A DNA stretch of 64,000 nucleotides, from NCBI GenBank assembly GCA_964400125.1, contig CAYNSR010000001.1:174896-238895 (forward strand), given 5' to 3'. Every line of letters starts with the position of its first letter. Within the stretch, counting starts at the first letter, position 1. A program made the translations under genes and the position numbers. The DNA is from Micavibrio sp964400125 (GTDB taxonomy: Bacteria > Pseudomonadota > Alphaproteobacteria > Micavibrionales > Micavibrionaceae). Of the stretch, positions 16,879 through 25,973 are shown one piece after another. The notes beneath the pieces are model-generated. The model saw only the letters and a list, made by a program, of their open reading frames with translations, searched no databases and was not told the DNA's origin.

Positions 16879-18389
16879 AACGCAACCTCATTAAAACTCC
16901 GCAATTTCCGGCTATGCAGCTTGGCTGTTCCGGTTTCACGCAGCATCGCCATGGTCAGAAGCCCGATCTGCAAATGCTGGTCCACACGGTCGCGGTAGAA
17001 TTTGTCGGCCATGCCGGGGAGTTTCAACTGGCCATGCAGCGGTTTGTCGGAAACGCACAGCAATGTGCCGTAAGGCACGCGGAAACGGAAACCGTTGGCC
17101 GCCACCGTGCCTGATTCCATATCGAGCGCAATGGCCCTGCTCTGGCTCAAACGTAAATTCTGGCGGATGGCCGGGCGCAGTTCCCAGTTGCGATCATCGA
17201 CCGTGGCGACTGTCCCGGTGCGCATGATTTTTTTCAGGTCGTAGCCTTGCAGGCCCGTCACACTGGCTACGGCCTTTTCCAGCGCAATCTGGATTTCCGA
17301 CAGGGCCGGAAGCGGAATGCTGGGGTGTAAATCGCGGTAAAGAACATTGTCTTCACGCAAATAACCATGCGCCAGAACATAATCCCCCAGTGACTGCGAA
17401 TTCCGCAATCCAGCGCAATGGCCCAACATAAGCCATGCATGGGGGCGCAACACGGCGACATGGTCGGTGATGGTCTTGGCGTTTGACGGGCCGACGCCGA
17501 TATTAATCATGGTAATACCGCTGCCGTCGGCGCGTTTCAGGTGGAAGGCGGGCATTTGCGGCATACGCGTAATGGGGATTCCGGGTTCGTCAATATCCCC
17601 GGCATCGATCATGTTTTTGTTCGTGGTCACGCGATTTCCCGGCTCGACAAAGGCGGTGTACTGGCACCGTTCACGCCGCACCTCCGGGTCATCCGTCGGG
17701 GACATGATGTCGCGGCATATGCGCACGAACTGGTCGATATAAAACTGGTAATTGGTGTAGATCACATAGTTTTGAAAATGCCTTCCGGCTGTCCCGGTAT
17801 AATGACGCAAGCGCATAATGCTCAGATCGATGCGCGGGGCGCGGAACAGCGACAACGGCCCATCCTGACCGGGTTTTTGGGCAAACGTGCCGTTCGCGAT
17901 CTCATCATCCATCAGCTCCAGATTGGGCTGATCGAATAAATGCGGCAGGGTATGAAGCTGGTCAGAATCGAGATCCTGTTCAAGATGAAACTCCTCCCCC
18001 AGAGCAAAATGCAGCGGGATCGGGGAATCGCTCAACCCCACCTCCACCGGCACATCGTGGTTGAGGATCAGCAGGCGGAGTTGTTCAAGGAGATAATGGT
18101 CGAAAATATCGGTGCGGGTAATGGTCGTGGAATACACCCCCGGCTTCTGGACAAAACCGTAAGACAGGCGCGTATCGGCACGGTTGGCATTGTCGACCGC
18201 GATCCGCACATAGGGGTAAAAGCCCACGACACGTTGCGGCGGAATATTTCCGGCGGCGAACTGACGAAAACTTTCCTGCAAATGTCCAATCTGGTCGTTG
18301 TAAATCTCGGCAAGGGCGGCAACGGCCTCGGCGGCATCTTTGAATTTGCGGGGACGAAAAGGGCGGGACGGTTTGAACATAATCGGCAT
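16872..18389 (-). CDS. amn: AMP nucleosidase
   Basis: A 505-residue cytosolic enzyme that splits AMP into adenine and ribose 5-phosphate. The N-terminal regulatory domain has TRLSYGFVQKPGVYSTTITR and PIPLHFALGEEFHLE; the catalytic nucleoside-phosphorylase-like domain has INIGVGPSNAKTITDHVAVLRP-type glycine loop and ALDMESGTVAANGFRF with the conserved Met-Glu-Ser substrate motif. Length fits the E. coli enzyme (484) with a short N-terminal extension. The start is ATG 18389; ATG 18380 is an alternative, and a TTG at 18416 is less likely. Confidence 0.9.
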   Translation of the reverse strand: MPIMFKPSRPFRPRKFKDAAEAVAALAEIYNDQIGHLQESFRQFAAGNIPPQRVVGFYPYVRIAVDNANRADTRLSYGFVQKPGVYSTTITRTDIFDHYLLEQLRLLILNHDVPVEVGLSDSPIPLHFALGEEFHLEQDLDSDQLHTLPHLFDQPNLELMDDEIANGTFAQKPGQDGPLSLFRAPRIDLSIMRLRHYTGTAGRHFQNYVIYTNYQFYIDQFVRICRDIMSPTDDPEVRRERCQYTAFVEPGNRVTTNKNMIDAGDIDEPGIPITRMPQMPAFHLKRADGSGITMINIGVGPSNAKTITDHVAVLRPHAWLMLGHCAGLRNSQSLGDYVLAHGYLREDNVLYRDLHPSIPLPALSEIQIALEKAVASVTGLQGYDLKKIMRTGTVATVDDRNWELRPAIRQNLRLSQSRAIALDMESGTVAANGFRFRVPYGTLLCVSDKPLHGQLKLPGMADKFYRDRVDQHLQIGLLTMAMLRETGTAKLHSRKLRSFNEVAFQ

Positions 18390-18431
18390 TGTCCCCGATT
18401 TGCTGGCCTTTGACAAGAACCGTTCTAAACC

Positions 18432-19457
18432 CTATTCCACCCCGACCAGAGACCGGGCGAAATCCTCGGCGCGGAACGGCTGCAGGTCGTTTATGCCCTC
18501 CCCCACGCCAACGGCATGAATGGGCAGGCCAAAATGATCCGCCAGCCCGACCACGACGCCGCCCTTGGCCGACCCGTCCAGCTTGGTCACGATCAGCCCG
18601 GTGACATTGGCGATGTCGCGGAAAATTTCGACTTGCGCATGCGCATTCTGCCCGGTCGTAGAATCCAGCACCAGCAAAACCGCATGCGGCAAGGCTTCGT
18701 CATGTTTTTTCAAAACGCGGATGATTTTTTCCAGTTCCGCCATCAAATTCGTCTTGTTCTGCAAACGCCCGGCGGTGTCGATCATCAAAATATCGGCCCC
18801 GGCATTTTTGGCCTCGTCATAGGCCTCGTAGGCAACAGCCGCCGCATCCGCACCGGTATCCTTGCTGACAAAGGCGGCCCCCGCACGATCAGCCCAGATT
18901 TTCAGTTGCTCCACGGCAGCCGCGCGGAATGTATCGGCGGCGGCGATCATTACCCCGTAACCCGATCCGCTGGTCCAGTTATGCGCCAGCTTGCCGATAG
19001 TGGTGGTTTTGCCTGCGCCGTTGACCCCGCAGACCAGAATAACAAACGGCCCCTGTTCCGGTTTTTGGATCGACAGCGGCAGCGCCACCGGAGCAAGAAT
19101 TTTTGCAATGGCATCGGCCAGCGCCCGGCGGATTTCGTCCGCATCAATATCCTTGCCGAAACGCCCTTCGGAAAAATCGGCCACGATCCGCGCGGCGGTT
19201 TTCGGGCCGAGATCCGCCATAATCAGGGTATCTTCAAGCTGGTCCAGCATCTCCTGATCCAGCTTTTTCTTGGTGACGAGATCGGCAAGCCCTTGCGTCA
19301 GTTTGGTGGAGGATTTCCCGAGACCCATGCCAAGGCGCGACACCCATGTTTCGCCCTCGCGGTCACCGGGCCGCGTTTCCGGGGCCACCGGCTTCGGAGC
19401 TTCCGCTGCCGCTTCGGGGGCGGATTCTGCATTCTTGTCTTTTCGCCAAAAAATCAT
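18432..19457 (-). CDS. ftsY: Signal recognition particle receptor FtsY
   Basis: The 341-residue GTPase docks SRP-ribosome complexes at the inner membrane. A short acidic A-region (AAAEAPKPVAPETRPGD) precedes the N domain; the G domain has GVNGAGKTTTIGKLAH (P-loop), DTFRAAAVEQLK, DTAGR, and TKLDGSAKGG. Its partner ffh is at 23946. The gene ends the dapF-mtaB-ribE-ribH-ftsY run, and the mtaB-ftsY linkage is usual in alphaproteobacteria. Start ATG is 19457. Confidence 0.95.
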   Translation of the reverse strand: MIFWRKDKNAESAPEAAAEAPKPVAPETRPGDREGETWVSRLGMGLGKSSTKLTQGLADLVTKKKLDQEMLDQLEDTLIMADLGPKTAARIVADFSEGRFGKDIDADEIRRALADAIAKILAPVALPLSIQKPEQGPFVILVCGVNGAGKTTTIGKLAHNWTSGSGYGVMIAAADTFRAAAVEQLKIWADRAGAAFVSKDTGADAAAVAYEAYDEAKNAGADILMIDTAGRLQNKTNLMAELEKIIRVLKKHDEALPHAVLLVLDSTTGQNAHAQVEIFRDIANVTGLIVTKLDGSAKGGVVVGLADHFGLPIHAVGVGEGINDLQPFRAEDFARSLVGVE

Positions 19458-19535
19458 GGCCGGACCCTACCAAACCCGGCGGCGGAAGGCAAAGCCAAGG
19501 TGGCTACTCCATTTATTTTCTATAATAAATGACAT

Positions 19536-19976
19536 TCAGCCCATCAGGCTCTCTTTAATCGCCAGCATGGACAGGGCCGCCTCGGCGGCAAAGCCGCCCT
19601 TGTTTTTCACCAGCCTGTCGGCGCGGGCCAGAGCCTGCTGCTCGTTTTCGACGGTCAGAATGGCGTTCCCCAAAGCCAGATCGTGTTGCAGCACCAGATC
19701 ATAAACCCCGCGCGCGCTTTCATTCTGCACCACGTCATAATGCGATGTTTCCCCGCGAATAATGCAGCCCAGAAGAACATAACAATCATATTTTTTGCTT
19801 TTCACCGCAAAATTCAGCGCTGCGGGAATTTCAAGCGCGCCGGGGACCGTAACGACATCGCAGGGGATACCGCGCTGTTCGAACACATCTTTTGCAGCGA
19901 CCAGCAAAAGGTCGTTAATGTGGCTGTAATAACGGGCCTCGATAATCAGGGCTTTTCCGGTCCGGGGATGGGTCAT
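19536..19976 (-). CDS. ribH: 6,7-dimethyl-8-ribityllumazine synthase
   Basis: At 146 residues this is a typical lumazine synthase, the penultimate enzyme of riboflavin synthesis. It shows IIEARYYSHINDLL, VPGALEIPAAL, the loop LGCIIRGETSHYDVV with catalytic His, and NAILTVENEQQALARA. ATG 19976 is chosen as the family start; the frame is open further upstream to 20042 without similarity. The partner ribE lies 84 bases upstream on the same strand. No FMN riboswitch is visible ahead of either gene. Confidence 0.92.
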   Translation of the reverse strand: MTHPRTGKALIIEARYYSHINDLLLVAAKDVFEQRGIPCDVVTVPGALEIPAALNFAVKSKKYDCYVLLGCIIRGETSHYDVVQNESARGVYDLVLQHDLALGNAILTVENEQQALARADRLVKNKGGFAAEAALSMLAIKESLMG

Positions 19977-20060
19977 GCTGTTACACCGTTTCTGTGATTT
20001 CCGACTGCGCCGTAGTATGTCCGCGATCCGCCCGGTTTTCAACCGGGAACCGTGCCGGGT

Positions 20061-20657
20061 TTACGCAGCGTCCCGGCCCAGAATACGCGCCACATAACGC
20101 GCCAGCATATCGACCTCGAGATTGACAGATGTGCCCGGCACCCATGCGGAAATATTGGTAACCTCCCATGTGTGCGGGATGATACAGACACCGAAAACAT
20201 CCCCCTCAACCGCATTCACCGTCAGCGAAATGCCGTTCAGCGCAACAGACCCCTTCGGTGCGATAAACCGTGAAAACTGTTCAGGGACGCGCATGTTCAG
20301 GCGCCATGAATCCCCGTCGCGCACAACCGTTTCCACCGTCGCCAGCGCATCGACATGGCCGGACACAAGATGCCCACCCATCTCGTCGCCAAAACGCAAC
20401 GAAGATTCAAGGTTGATTTTCGTTCCCACCCGCCAAAACCCGAGAGAGGTAACCGCCAGCGTTTCAGCAACCGCATCGACAATAAAATGCCCGTCATCCT
20501 TCGCCACCATCGTCAGGCAGCACCCGTCGCAGGCAATGGATGCGCCAATCGCAAGGCGCAACAGATCCATATCGGTACGAATGCGAAAACTGCGCCGCGC
20601 ATTGCCCTCATCAATCGTAACAATCTCGCCGCTATGGGTGATTATGCCTGTAAACAT
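20061..20657 (-). CDS. ribE: Riboflavin synthase, alpha chain
   Basis: The 198-residue protein is made of two similar lumazine-binding β-barrels (residues 1-95 and 96-190; MFTGIITHSG opens the first, GHVDALATVE the second, with GISLTVN near residue 150). It dismutates two lumazine molecules to riboflavin. AAAGGA precedes the ATG. The gene begins ten bases after mtaB ends, so it is expressed from the dapF/mtaB transcript, and ribH follows it. Confidence 0.92.
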   Translation of the reverse strand: MFTGIITHSGEIVTIDEGNARRSFRIRTDMDLLRLAIGASIACDGCCLTMVAKDDGHFIVDAVAETLAVTSLGFWRVGTKINLESSLRFGDEMGGHLVSGHVDALATVETVVRDGDSWRLNMRVPEQFSRFIAPKGSVALNGISLTVNAVEGDVFGVCIIPHTWEVTNISAWVPGTSVNLEVDMLARYVARILGRDAA

Positions 20658-20667
20658 GATATTCCTT

Positions 20668-21927
20668 TCATGCGCATTCCCCGGACACCTGCCCGACCAG
20701 AATACCGTTTTCGATACGCAAGGACTCCACGCGCACCAGCATCCCCGGCATCATATCCCGGTCAAGACGAATCTCGGCAAAATGCGGGCTGCGGCCAATG
20801 CCGTTTTGCTCGACGACAACATCACAGCCTGTGCCGACATGACGCTGCATGAATTTTTGCAACTGGACTTCGCCCAATGCGCGCAGGCAGGCGGCGCGGT
20901 CCTTGCGCACCGCCTTGTCCACTTGCGGCATTCTGGCCGCCGGGGTTCCGGGCCGTTCGGAATACGGGAACACATGCAAGAAGGTAATGTCGCATTCCAC
21001 GACAATGCCCAGCGTATTATCGAACATCGCATCGGTTTCCGTCGGAAACCCGGCGATAATATCGGCCCCGAAGGCAATATCCGGACGCAAGGACCGGGCG
21101 CGGGCGCAAACGTCAATGACATCCTGCCGCAAGTGGCGGCGCTTCATGCGTTTCAGGATCATGTCATCCCCGGCTTGAAGGCTGAGGTGCAGATGCGGCA
21201 TAAACCGTGGCTCCTCCGCAATCAACCGCCACAAATCCTCATCCATCTCCACCGGGTCGAGCGACGACAGGCGCACACGCGGCAGGTCAGGAACCATCGC
21301 CAGAACACGGCGGATCATCTGCCCCAGCGTCGGTTGTCCCGGCAGGTCGGGGCCGTACGATGTCACATCAACCCCGGTAAAAACAATTTCCTTGTACCCG
21401 GCGGCAACAAGGTGACGCACCTGATCGACAATCGCCCCGACGGGAACGGAGCGCGAATTTCCCCGGCCATATGGAATAATGCAAAACGTGCAGCGATGGT
21501 CGCAACCATTCTGCACCTGCAGGAAGGCTCGCGTCTGCCCTTCGAAGCCGTCAATCAGGTGAGAAGCCGTTTCCTTCACCGCCATGATATCGTTGACGAG
21601 AATTTTTTCCTCCGGCGGCAACCCCCATGTTTCAGGCTGCAATTTCAGGTCATTGCCGATGACCTGATCGACTTCGGCCATGCCGCCAAAACTTTGCGGA
21701 TCAATCTGCGCCGCGCATCCGGTAACGATGATGCAGGCATGGGGGTTTTCCTTGCGCGCCCGGCGAATAGCCTGCCGCGCCTGCCGCTCCGCCTCTTTCG
21801 TGACGGCGCAAGTATTGACGATAATCGCGTTTTCAAGCCCGGCATTGCGCGCATGAGTGCGCATCACCTCGGATTCATAGGTGTTAAGGCGGCAGCCAAA
21901 GGTCAGGATTTGCGGGTCAGTAGCCAT
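20668..21927 (-). CDS. mtaB: tRNA t6A37 methylthiotransferase MtaB
   Basis: A 419-residue radical-SAM enzyme that converts t6A at position 37 of tRNA to its 2-methylthio form. Layout: UPF0004 domain with FGCRLNTYESE, VNTCAVTKEAERQ and VTGCAAQ (auxiliary cluster cysteines), radical-SAM core with QNGCDHRCTFCIIPYGRG (CxxxCxxC), and a short TRAM-like end. It differs from MiaB by the shorter C-terminus. The gene is ten bases after dapF on the same strand, the usual alphaproteobacterial order. Confidence 0.92.
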   Translation of the reverse strand: MATDPQILTFGCRLNTYESEVMRTHARNAGLENAIIVNTCAVTKEAERQARQAIRRARKENPHACIIVTGCAAQIDPQSFGGMAEVDQVIGNDLKLQPETWGLPPEEKILVNDIMAVKETASHLIDGFEGQTRAFLQVQNGCDHRCTFCIIPYGRGNSRSVPVGAIVDQVRHLVAAGYKEIVFTGVDVTSYGPDLPGQPTLGQMIRRVLAMVPDLPRVRLSSLDPVEMDEDLWRLIAEEPRFMPHLHLSLQAGDDMILKRMKRRHLRQDVIDVCARARSLRPDIAFGADIIAGFPTETDAMFDNTLGIVVECDITFLHVFPYSERPGTPAARMPQVDKAVRKDRAACLRALGEVQLQKFMQRHVGTGCDVVVEQNGIGRSPHFAEIRLDRDMMPGMLVRVESLRIENGILVGQVSGECA

Positions 21928-21937
21928 TCCCGGGGTT

Positions 21938-22753
21938 TTAAAGGGCTTTCAGCGTCCCGTCAAACATATAGGCCACAGCTCCGGTCATCAGCACATGACC
22001 GTCGGATTCGCGCCATTCCAGAAACAAACTTCCGCCATCAAGAACAATTTCAGCCCTGCGCCCGGTCAGCCCACGCCGTACGGCGGCAACCATCGTGGCA
22101 CAGGCCCCAGAACCGCAGGCCAGAGTCACACCCGCCCCGCGTTCCCACACGCGCATGCGAATTTTCCCCGGGCCGATGATCTGCGCGAATTCGACATTAG
22201 TGCGCTGGGGAAACAGGCTGTTGCGCTCAACCGCCGGACCGACGGATTCAAGGGTGATTTTTGAAAGATCGTCGACAAAAAACACGCAATGCGGATTGCC
22301 CATGCTGACCGCGACCGGATCATTCAGCGTATCCCCGTCACCGATGCCGAGGTGAAGGGTATCGCGCTCCTCGGAAAGCGGAATATCGGCCCAGTCAAGA
22401 CGCGGTACGCCCATATCGACCTCGACCATCCCCTCCTCAACCATACGGCAGGACAGAAAACCCGAAATGGTTTCAATGACACTGGACGGCTTGCCGATAA
22501 AGGCAGCCACGCAGCGCGTGCCATTGCCGCAAGCTCCCGCCTCGGACCCGTCTGGATTATAAATACGCATAAACAGGTCAGCCCGGCCCGATTGAGACGG
22601 CTCCAGCACAATAACCTGATCGCAACCAACGCCATAGCGGCGATCAGCCAGCAACCGGATCATGTCCTGCGTGAACGCCTGCGGACCGTCACGATTGTCG
22701 ATAATCACGAAATCATTACCAAGACCATGCATTTTGTGGAATTTTATCGACAT
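21938..22753 (-). CDS. dapF: Diaminopimelate epimerase
   Basis: The 271-residue enzyme converts LL- to meso-diaminopimelate for lysine and peptidoglycan synthesis. Both active-site cysteines are seen, in ACGNGTRC and in ACGSGACATMVAA; HGLGNDFVIIDNR at the N-terminus and MGNPHCVFFVDD are also typical. ATG 22753 is the family start with AAAGGA upstream; an open extension to 22954 shows no similarity. First gene of the minus-strand run toward ftsY. Confidence 0.94.
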   Translation of the reverse strand: MSIKFHKMHGLGNDFVIIDNRDGPQAFTQDMIRLLADRRYGVGCDQVIVLEPSQSGRADLFMRIYNPDGSEAGACGNGTRCVAAFIGKPSSVIETISGFLSCRMVEEGMVEVDMGVPRLDWADIPLSEERDTLHLGIGDGDTLNDPVAVSMGNPHCVFFVDDLSKITLESVGPAVERNSLFPQRTNVEFAQIIGPGKIRMRVWERGAGVTLACGSGACATMVAAVRRGLTGRRAEIVLDGGSLFLEWRESDGHVLMTGAVAYMFDGTLKAL

Positions 22754-22898
22754 CGGAAACGGTCCTTTCTCCGGGAAGACCATAAAACACTTCTTGCGCA
22801 CCGGAAAGGCCGGGATTAGGCTTTTTCCTGGCAAATACAAAACAAAACATGCCCCCGCCGCAAAAGGGGCAACAGGAACGACAGGGACACCACCAACC

Positions 22899-23711
22899 AT
22901 GTTTAAAGACATTTTGCGGCAGATGGCCGCGTCATTGCTGCGCACCGCCAGCAAGGCCCTGCCCGATCCGGCGACCCGCGCGGGTCTGGACTACAGCCTG
23001 AAAAAAACCGAACTGGCGCGCATTTTCTGGCTCCACAACACGATCTATGAACAAGATGACCACAGCAGGGGCCTCGAAGTCCGCACCCTTGCCGGCCATC
23101 CGCCGGGCGGCAACCACGACACAATCCACGGGTTTGGCGACACCTATGTCCTGCGGGGCGGCAAGCAGTTGAACCTGTACGTCAACCAACGCCATAGCGG
23201 CGTCATGTCCGGCACAGGCGGCATTTTTTCCGGGATGGACAATGCCTTTAAAAGCCTGATGAGAACCCTGCGGAATATTCCAACAATTCTGATCCGTGCC
23301 CGGAACCCCGACCATGTCCTGACCAAGGCGGCGCAGCTTGACCCTGTCGGACGGAAATGCGAACAATCCATCGTCGCCAGAACGACCATCCTTGCCGACG
23401 ATCCCAAAAAACTGATCTTCGCCCTTCAGGCTGATTATATGGATGACAGGGAAAGCGACACCGTGGTCCTGCGCCATATTTTCCGGCCCGTGGTCGATAC
23501 GGGCGGAAACCTAGCCGGAACGCAACCCATCGACCCTTCGGCCCCGGATGCCGACCTCCAGATCCTGCGCTTCCTGATTTTTTGCAAAATGGTGACGGAT
23601 CAGCTCTGTGCGCAGCAGCCCATCGATATCATGAAAAATCTGGCCGCCGCCGAAGCCGTGCCCCTGAACAGCACCTCCCGCCTCAGGGATTGCCTGCCCC
23701 CTCTGCCCTGA
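22899..23711 (+). CDS. Uncharacterised 270-residue protein
   Basis: A soluble protein without signal peptide or membrane helix; divergent from dapF with 145 bases between starts. I do not recognise a family. It contains a moderately hydrophobic N-terminal helix (ILRQMAASLLRTASKAL), a Gly-rich middle (GNHDTIHGFGDTYVLRGGKQ), and several charged strands ending in KKLIFALQADYMDD. Codon use resembles its neighbours. The start at 22899 is preferred to the open frame from 22662, which runs opposite dapF. Confidence 0.55.
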   Translation: MFKDILRQMAASLLRTASKALPDPATRAGLDYSLKKTELARIFWLHNTIYEQDDHSRGLEVRTLAGHPPGGNHDTIHGFGDTYVLRGGKQLNLYVNQRHSGVMSGTGGIFSGMDNAFKSLMRTLRNIPTILIRARNPDHVLTKAAQLDPVGRKCEQSIVARTTILADDPKKLIFALQADYMDDRESDTVVLRHIFRPVVDTGGNLAGTQPIDPSAPDADLQILRFLIFCKMVTDQLCAQQPIDIMKNLAAAEAVPLNSTSRLRDCLPPLP

Positions 23712-23840
23712 TTTTTTACCATTTTACACCTCTATTTTGTATCCAGTATACTTAACTAAAACTTGACAATCCCCCCTGAACGACTTAGTTTCCAGCCAAA
23801 TCTCAGCGGCATTACAATAAATGTCGTGCTTTCGGGTACC

Positions 23841-23870
23841 CCGCAGTCGGCGAATTTACGCTCACTGCGG
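23841..23870 (+). terminator. Hairpin before ffh, probable terminator
   Basis: CCGCAGT pairs with ACTGCGG, and inside it GCG pairs with CGC around AATTTA, giving a compact 30-base hairpin. CATTTTGGCTTTT follows. It lies in the 234-base gap between the 270-residue protein gene and ffh. Confidence 0.5.
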
Positions 23871-23895
23871 CATTTTGGCTTTTAGTTTGTTTTTA

Positions 23896-23930
23896 ACCAC
23901 TAAAGTGACCTTAGTGTTCTTAGTGGTGAG
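23896..23930. repeat. Degenerate copy of the TTAGTGTCCTTAGTGGTGA repeat
   Basis: ACCACTAA (23896-23903) pairs with TTAGTGGT (23920-23927). The right half, CTTAGTG followed by TTCTTAGTGGTGA, differs from the arm at 35516-35537 by only one or two bases. It ends 16 bases before the ffh start codon, so the ribosome-binding region of ffh lies at the edge of the repeat. Confidence 0.6.
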
Positions 23931-23945
23931 AGAAAAAAGAAAAAC

Positions 23946-25355
23946 ATGTTCGATTCACTGGGCGACAAATTAGGCAAGGTCTTCGGCAAGCTGCGCGGCA
24001 AGGGCGGCCTGAGCGAAGACGATGTTGCCGATGCGATGCGCGAAATTCGCGTGGCCCTGCTCGAAGCCGATGTTGCCCTGCCCGTCGTCAAGCAATTCAT
24101 TGAAAACGTCCGTGGAAAAGCCGTCGGTCAGGACGTCATCCGCTCGGTCACGCCGGGACAGCAGGTCGTCAAAATTGTCAATGACGCGCTGGTCGACATG
24201 CTGGGCGGGGAAACGCAAGACCTGAATTTCGGCCCGGCACCTTGCGCCTACCTGATGGTCGGTCTGCAAGGATCGGGGAAGACCACTACCTCCGCCAAAA
24301 TCGCAAAATTCCTGACCGACAAGCAACGTAAAAAAGTGCTGATGGCCTCGCTCGACGTTTACCGTCCGGCAGCACAGGACCAGTTGCAGACATTGGGACA
24401 GCAGACGGATATCGCAACCCTGCCGATTATCCCGGGCCAAAAGCCGCTGGAAATTGCCCGGCGCGCCATGGAGACCGCACGGCTTGGCGGGTACGACATT
24501 GTTATTCTCGATACGGCGGGCCGCGTCACCGTCGATGAAGACATGATGGCCGAAGCCGCCGCCATTCAGGCCGCGACGAACCCGGTGGAAACATTGCTGA
24601 TCGCCGACGCCATGACCGGGCAGGATGCTGTCAATACGGCCAAGGCATTTAACGAGCGTGTCGGCCTGACCGGGATTGTCCTAACCCGGGTCGATGGCGA
24701 CGCGCGCGGCGGGGCGGCTCTTTCGATGAAGGCCGTAACGGGCAAGCCGATCAAGATGATCGGCACGGGCGAAAAATGGACTGCACTCGAACCCTTCCAC
24801 CCCGACCGCATCGCCAGCCGCATCCTCGGCATGGGCGATGTCGTTTCGCTGGTAGAAAAAGCCATCGAGACCATCGATCAGGACGATGCCATGAAAATGG
24901 CGGCAAAATTTCAAAAGGGCGAATTCGATTTCAACGACCTGTTGTCGCAGATGAACCAGATGAAAAAAATGGGCGGCGTCGGCAGTCTCGTTAAAATGCT
25001 GCCCGGTCTGGGGGCCATGGCGGGGCAGATGGACAAGCTGAATGTCGATGACAATATGCTCAAGCGGCAAGAGGCCATTATCCTGTCGATGACCCGCGAG
25101 GAACGCCGCAAGCCCGCGCTTCTCAACGCCTCGCGCAAACGTCGCGTTGCCGCAGGCTCCGGCACCACCGTGCAGGAAGTCAACAAGCTCTACAAGCAAT
25201 TGCAAGACATGCAAACCGTCATGAAACGCATGAAGAAAATGGGCATGGGGAAAATGATGGGCATGATGCAGGGCATGATGGGCGAAAAAGATAAAGAGCT
25301 TCTGGCACAGGGCGGCGACGCACTGGGTCCGAACCCTTTTGCGAAAAAGAAGTGA
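23946..25355 (+). CDS. ffh: Signal recognition particle protein Ffh
   Basis: The 469-residue SRP GTPase has N, G and M domains in order. G-domain motifs: GLQGSGKTTTSAKIAK, DVYRPAAQDQLQ, DTAGR, TRVDGDARGG. The M domain from about residue 325 is Met-rich (MNQMKKMGG, KRMKKMGMGKMMGMMQGMMG) and binds signal peptides and 4.5S RNA. It heads the conserved block ffh-rpsP-rimM-trmD-rplS. The ribosome-binding region is purine-rich but weak (GAGAGAAAAAAG). Confidence 0.96.
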   Translation: MFDSLGDKLGKVFGKLRGKGGLSEDDVADAMREIRVALLEADVALPVVKQFIENVRGKAVGQDVIRSVTPGQQVVKIVNDALVDMLGGETQDLNFGPAPCAYLMVGLQGSGKTTTSAKIAKFLTDKQRKKVLMASLDVYRPAAQDQLQTLGQQTDIATLPIIPGQKPLEIARRAMETARLGGYDIVILDTAGRVTVDEDMMAEAAAIQAATNPVETLLIADAMTGQDAVNTAKAFNERVGLTGIVLTRVDGDARGGAALSMKAVTGKPIKMIGTGEKWTALEPFHPDRIASRILGMGDVVSLVEKAIETIDQDDAMKMAAKFQKGEFDFNDLLSQMNQMKKMGGVGSLVKMLPGLGAMAGQMDKLNVDDNMLKRQEAIILSMTREERRKPALLNASRKRRVAAGSGTTVQEVNKLYKQLQDMQTVMKRMKKMGMGKMMGMMQGMMGEKDKELLAQGGDALGPNPFAKKK

Positions 25356-25396
25356 ATATCAACATTAACGACTAAAAAACCAAAGGAGACGACAAA

Positions 25397-25882
25397 ATGG
25401 CACTGAAACTTCGTATGGCACGCGGTGGCCGCCGCAACCTTCCCTATTACCGCCTTGTGGTCGCGGATTCCCGCGCACCCCGGGACGGAAAATTCCTCGA
25501 GAAACTGGGCACTTACAACCCGCTGCTGGCCAATGACAATCCCCAGCGCGTGACCCTGAACACCGAGCGCATAAAATACTGGCTGTCCCAAGGCGCACAA
25601 CCGAGCGACCGCGTTGCCATGCTTCTGGGTCGGGCCGGGCTGATCGATATGCCGAAACAAGGCGAAACCCCGAAAAAATCGGCACCGAAGGCAAAAGCGC
25701 AGGAACGCGTAAAAGAAAAAGTAGAAAAAGCTGAAAAAGCGAAAGCTGCCGCCGAGGAAGCAAAAGCCGCAGCAGAAGCCGCCGCTGCCGCCCCCGCGCC
25801 AGAACCGGAACCGGAAGCAGCCCCCGCAGAAGCCGAAGCCGCTCCGGCGGAAGCCCCTGCCGAAGAAGCAAAGGCTGAATAA
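25397..25882 (+). CDS. rpsP: 30S ribosomal protein S16 with extended C-terminus
   Basis: Residues 1-80 are a standard S16 (LKLRMARGGRRNLPYYRLVV, FLEKLGTYNPLL, INTERIKYWLSQGAQ-type end). The next 80 residues form a low-complexity Lys/Ala then Glu/Ala/Pro tail, a frequent trait of alphaproteobacterial S16 but long here. AAAGGAGAC precedes the ATG. The gene is 41 bases after ffh, and is followed by a strong hairpin and a small extra gene before rimM. Confidence 0.94.
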   Translation: MALKLRMARGGRRNLPYYRLVVADSRAPRDGKFLEKLGTYNPLLANDNPQRVTLNTERIKYWLSQGAQPSDRVAMLLGRAGLIDMPKQGETPKKSAPKAKAQERVKEKVEKAEKAKAAAEEAKAAAEAAAAAPAPEPEPEAAPAEAEAAPAEAPAEEAKAE

Positions 25883-25900
25883 CATTCAGCACCCCGAGTC

Positions 25901-25929
25901 CATCCCCCCTTTAGGAGAAAGGGGGGATG
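25901..25929 (+). other. 12-bp perfect hairpin between rpsP and the 76-residue gene
   Basis: CATCCCCCCTTT (25901-25912) pairs perfectly with AAAGGGGGGATG (25918-25929) over AGGAG. No T tract follows, so it is not a normal terminator; it could be an RNA-processing or stability element that separates expression of rpsP from the rest of the operon. Confidence 0.6.
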
Positions 25930-25973
25930 TGAGGAAGGCTGCAATATAAAAGAACACGAAAGGAGGACAAAAA

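Noticed and set aside
20658..20667. FMN riboswitch before ribE
   Set aside because: Only ten bases separate mtaB and ribE, leaving no room for one.
20122..22179. Long plus-strand open frame (685 codons) opposite ribE and mtaB
   Set aside because: The minus strand carries two clear enzymes. The plus frame has a composition rich in His, Arg and Pro as expected from a shadow, and no ribosome-binding site or domain.
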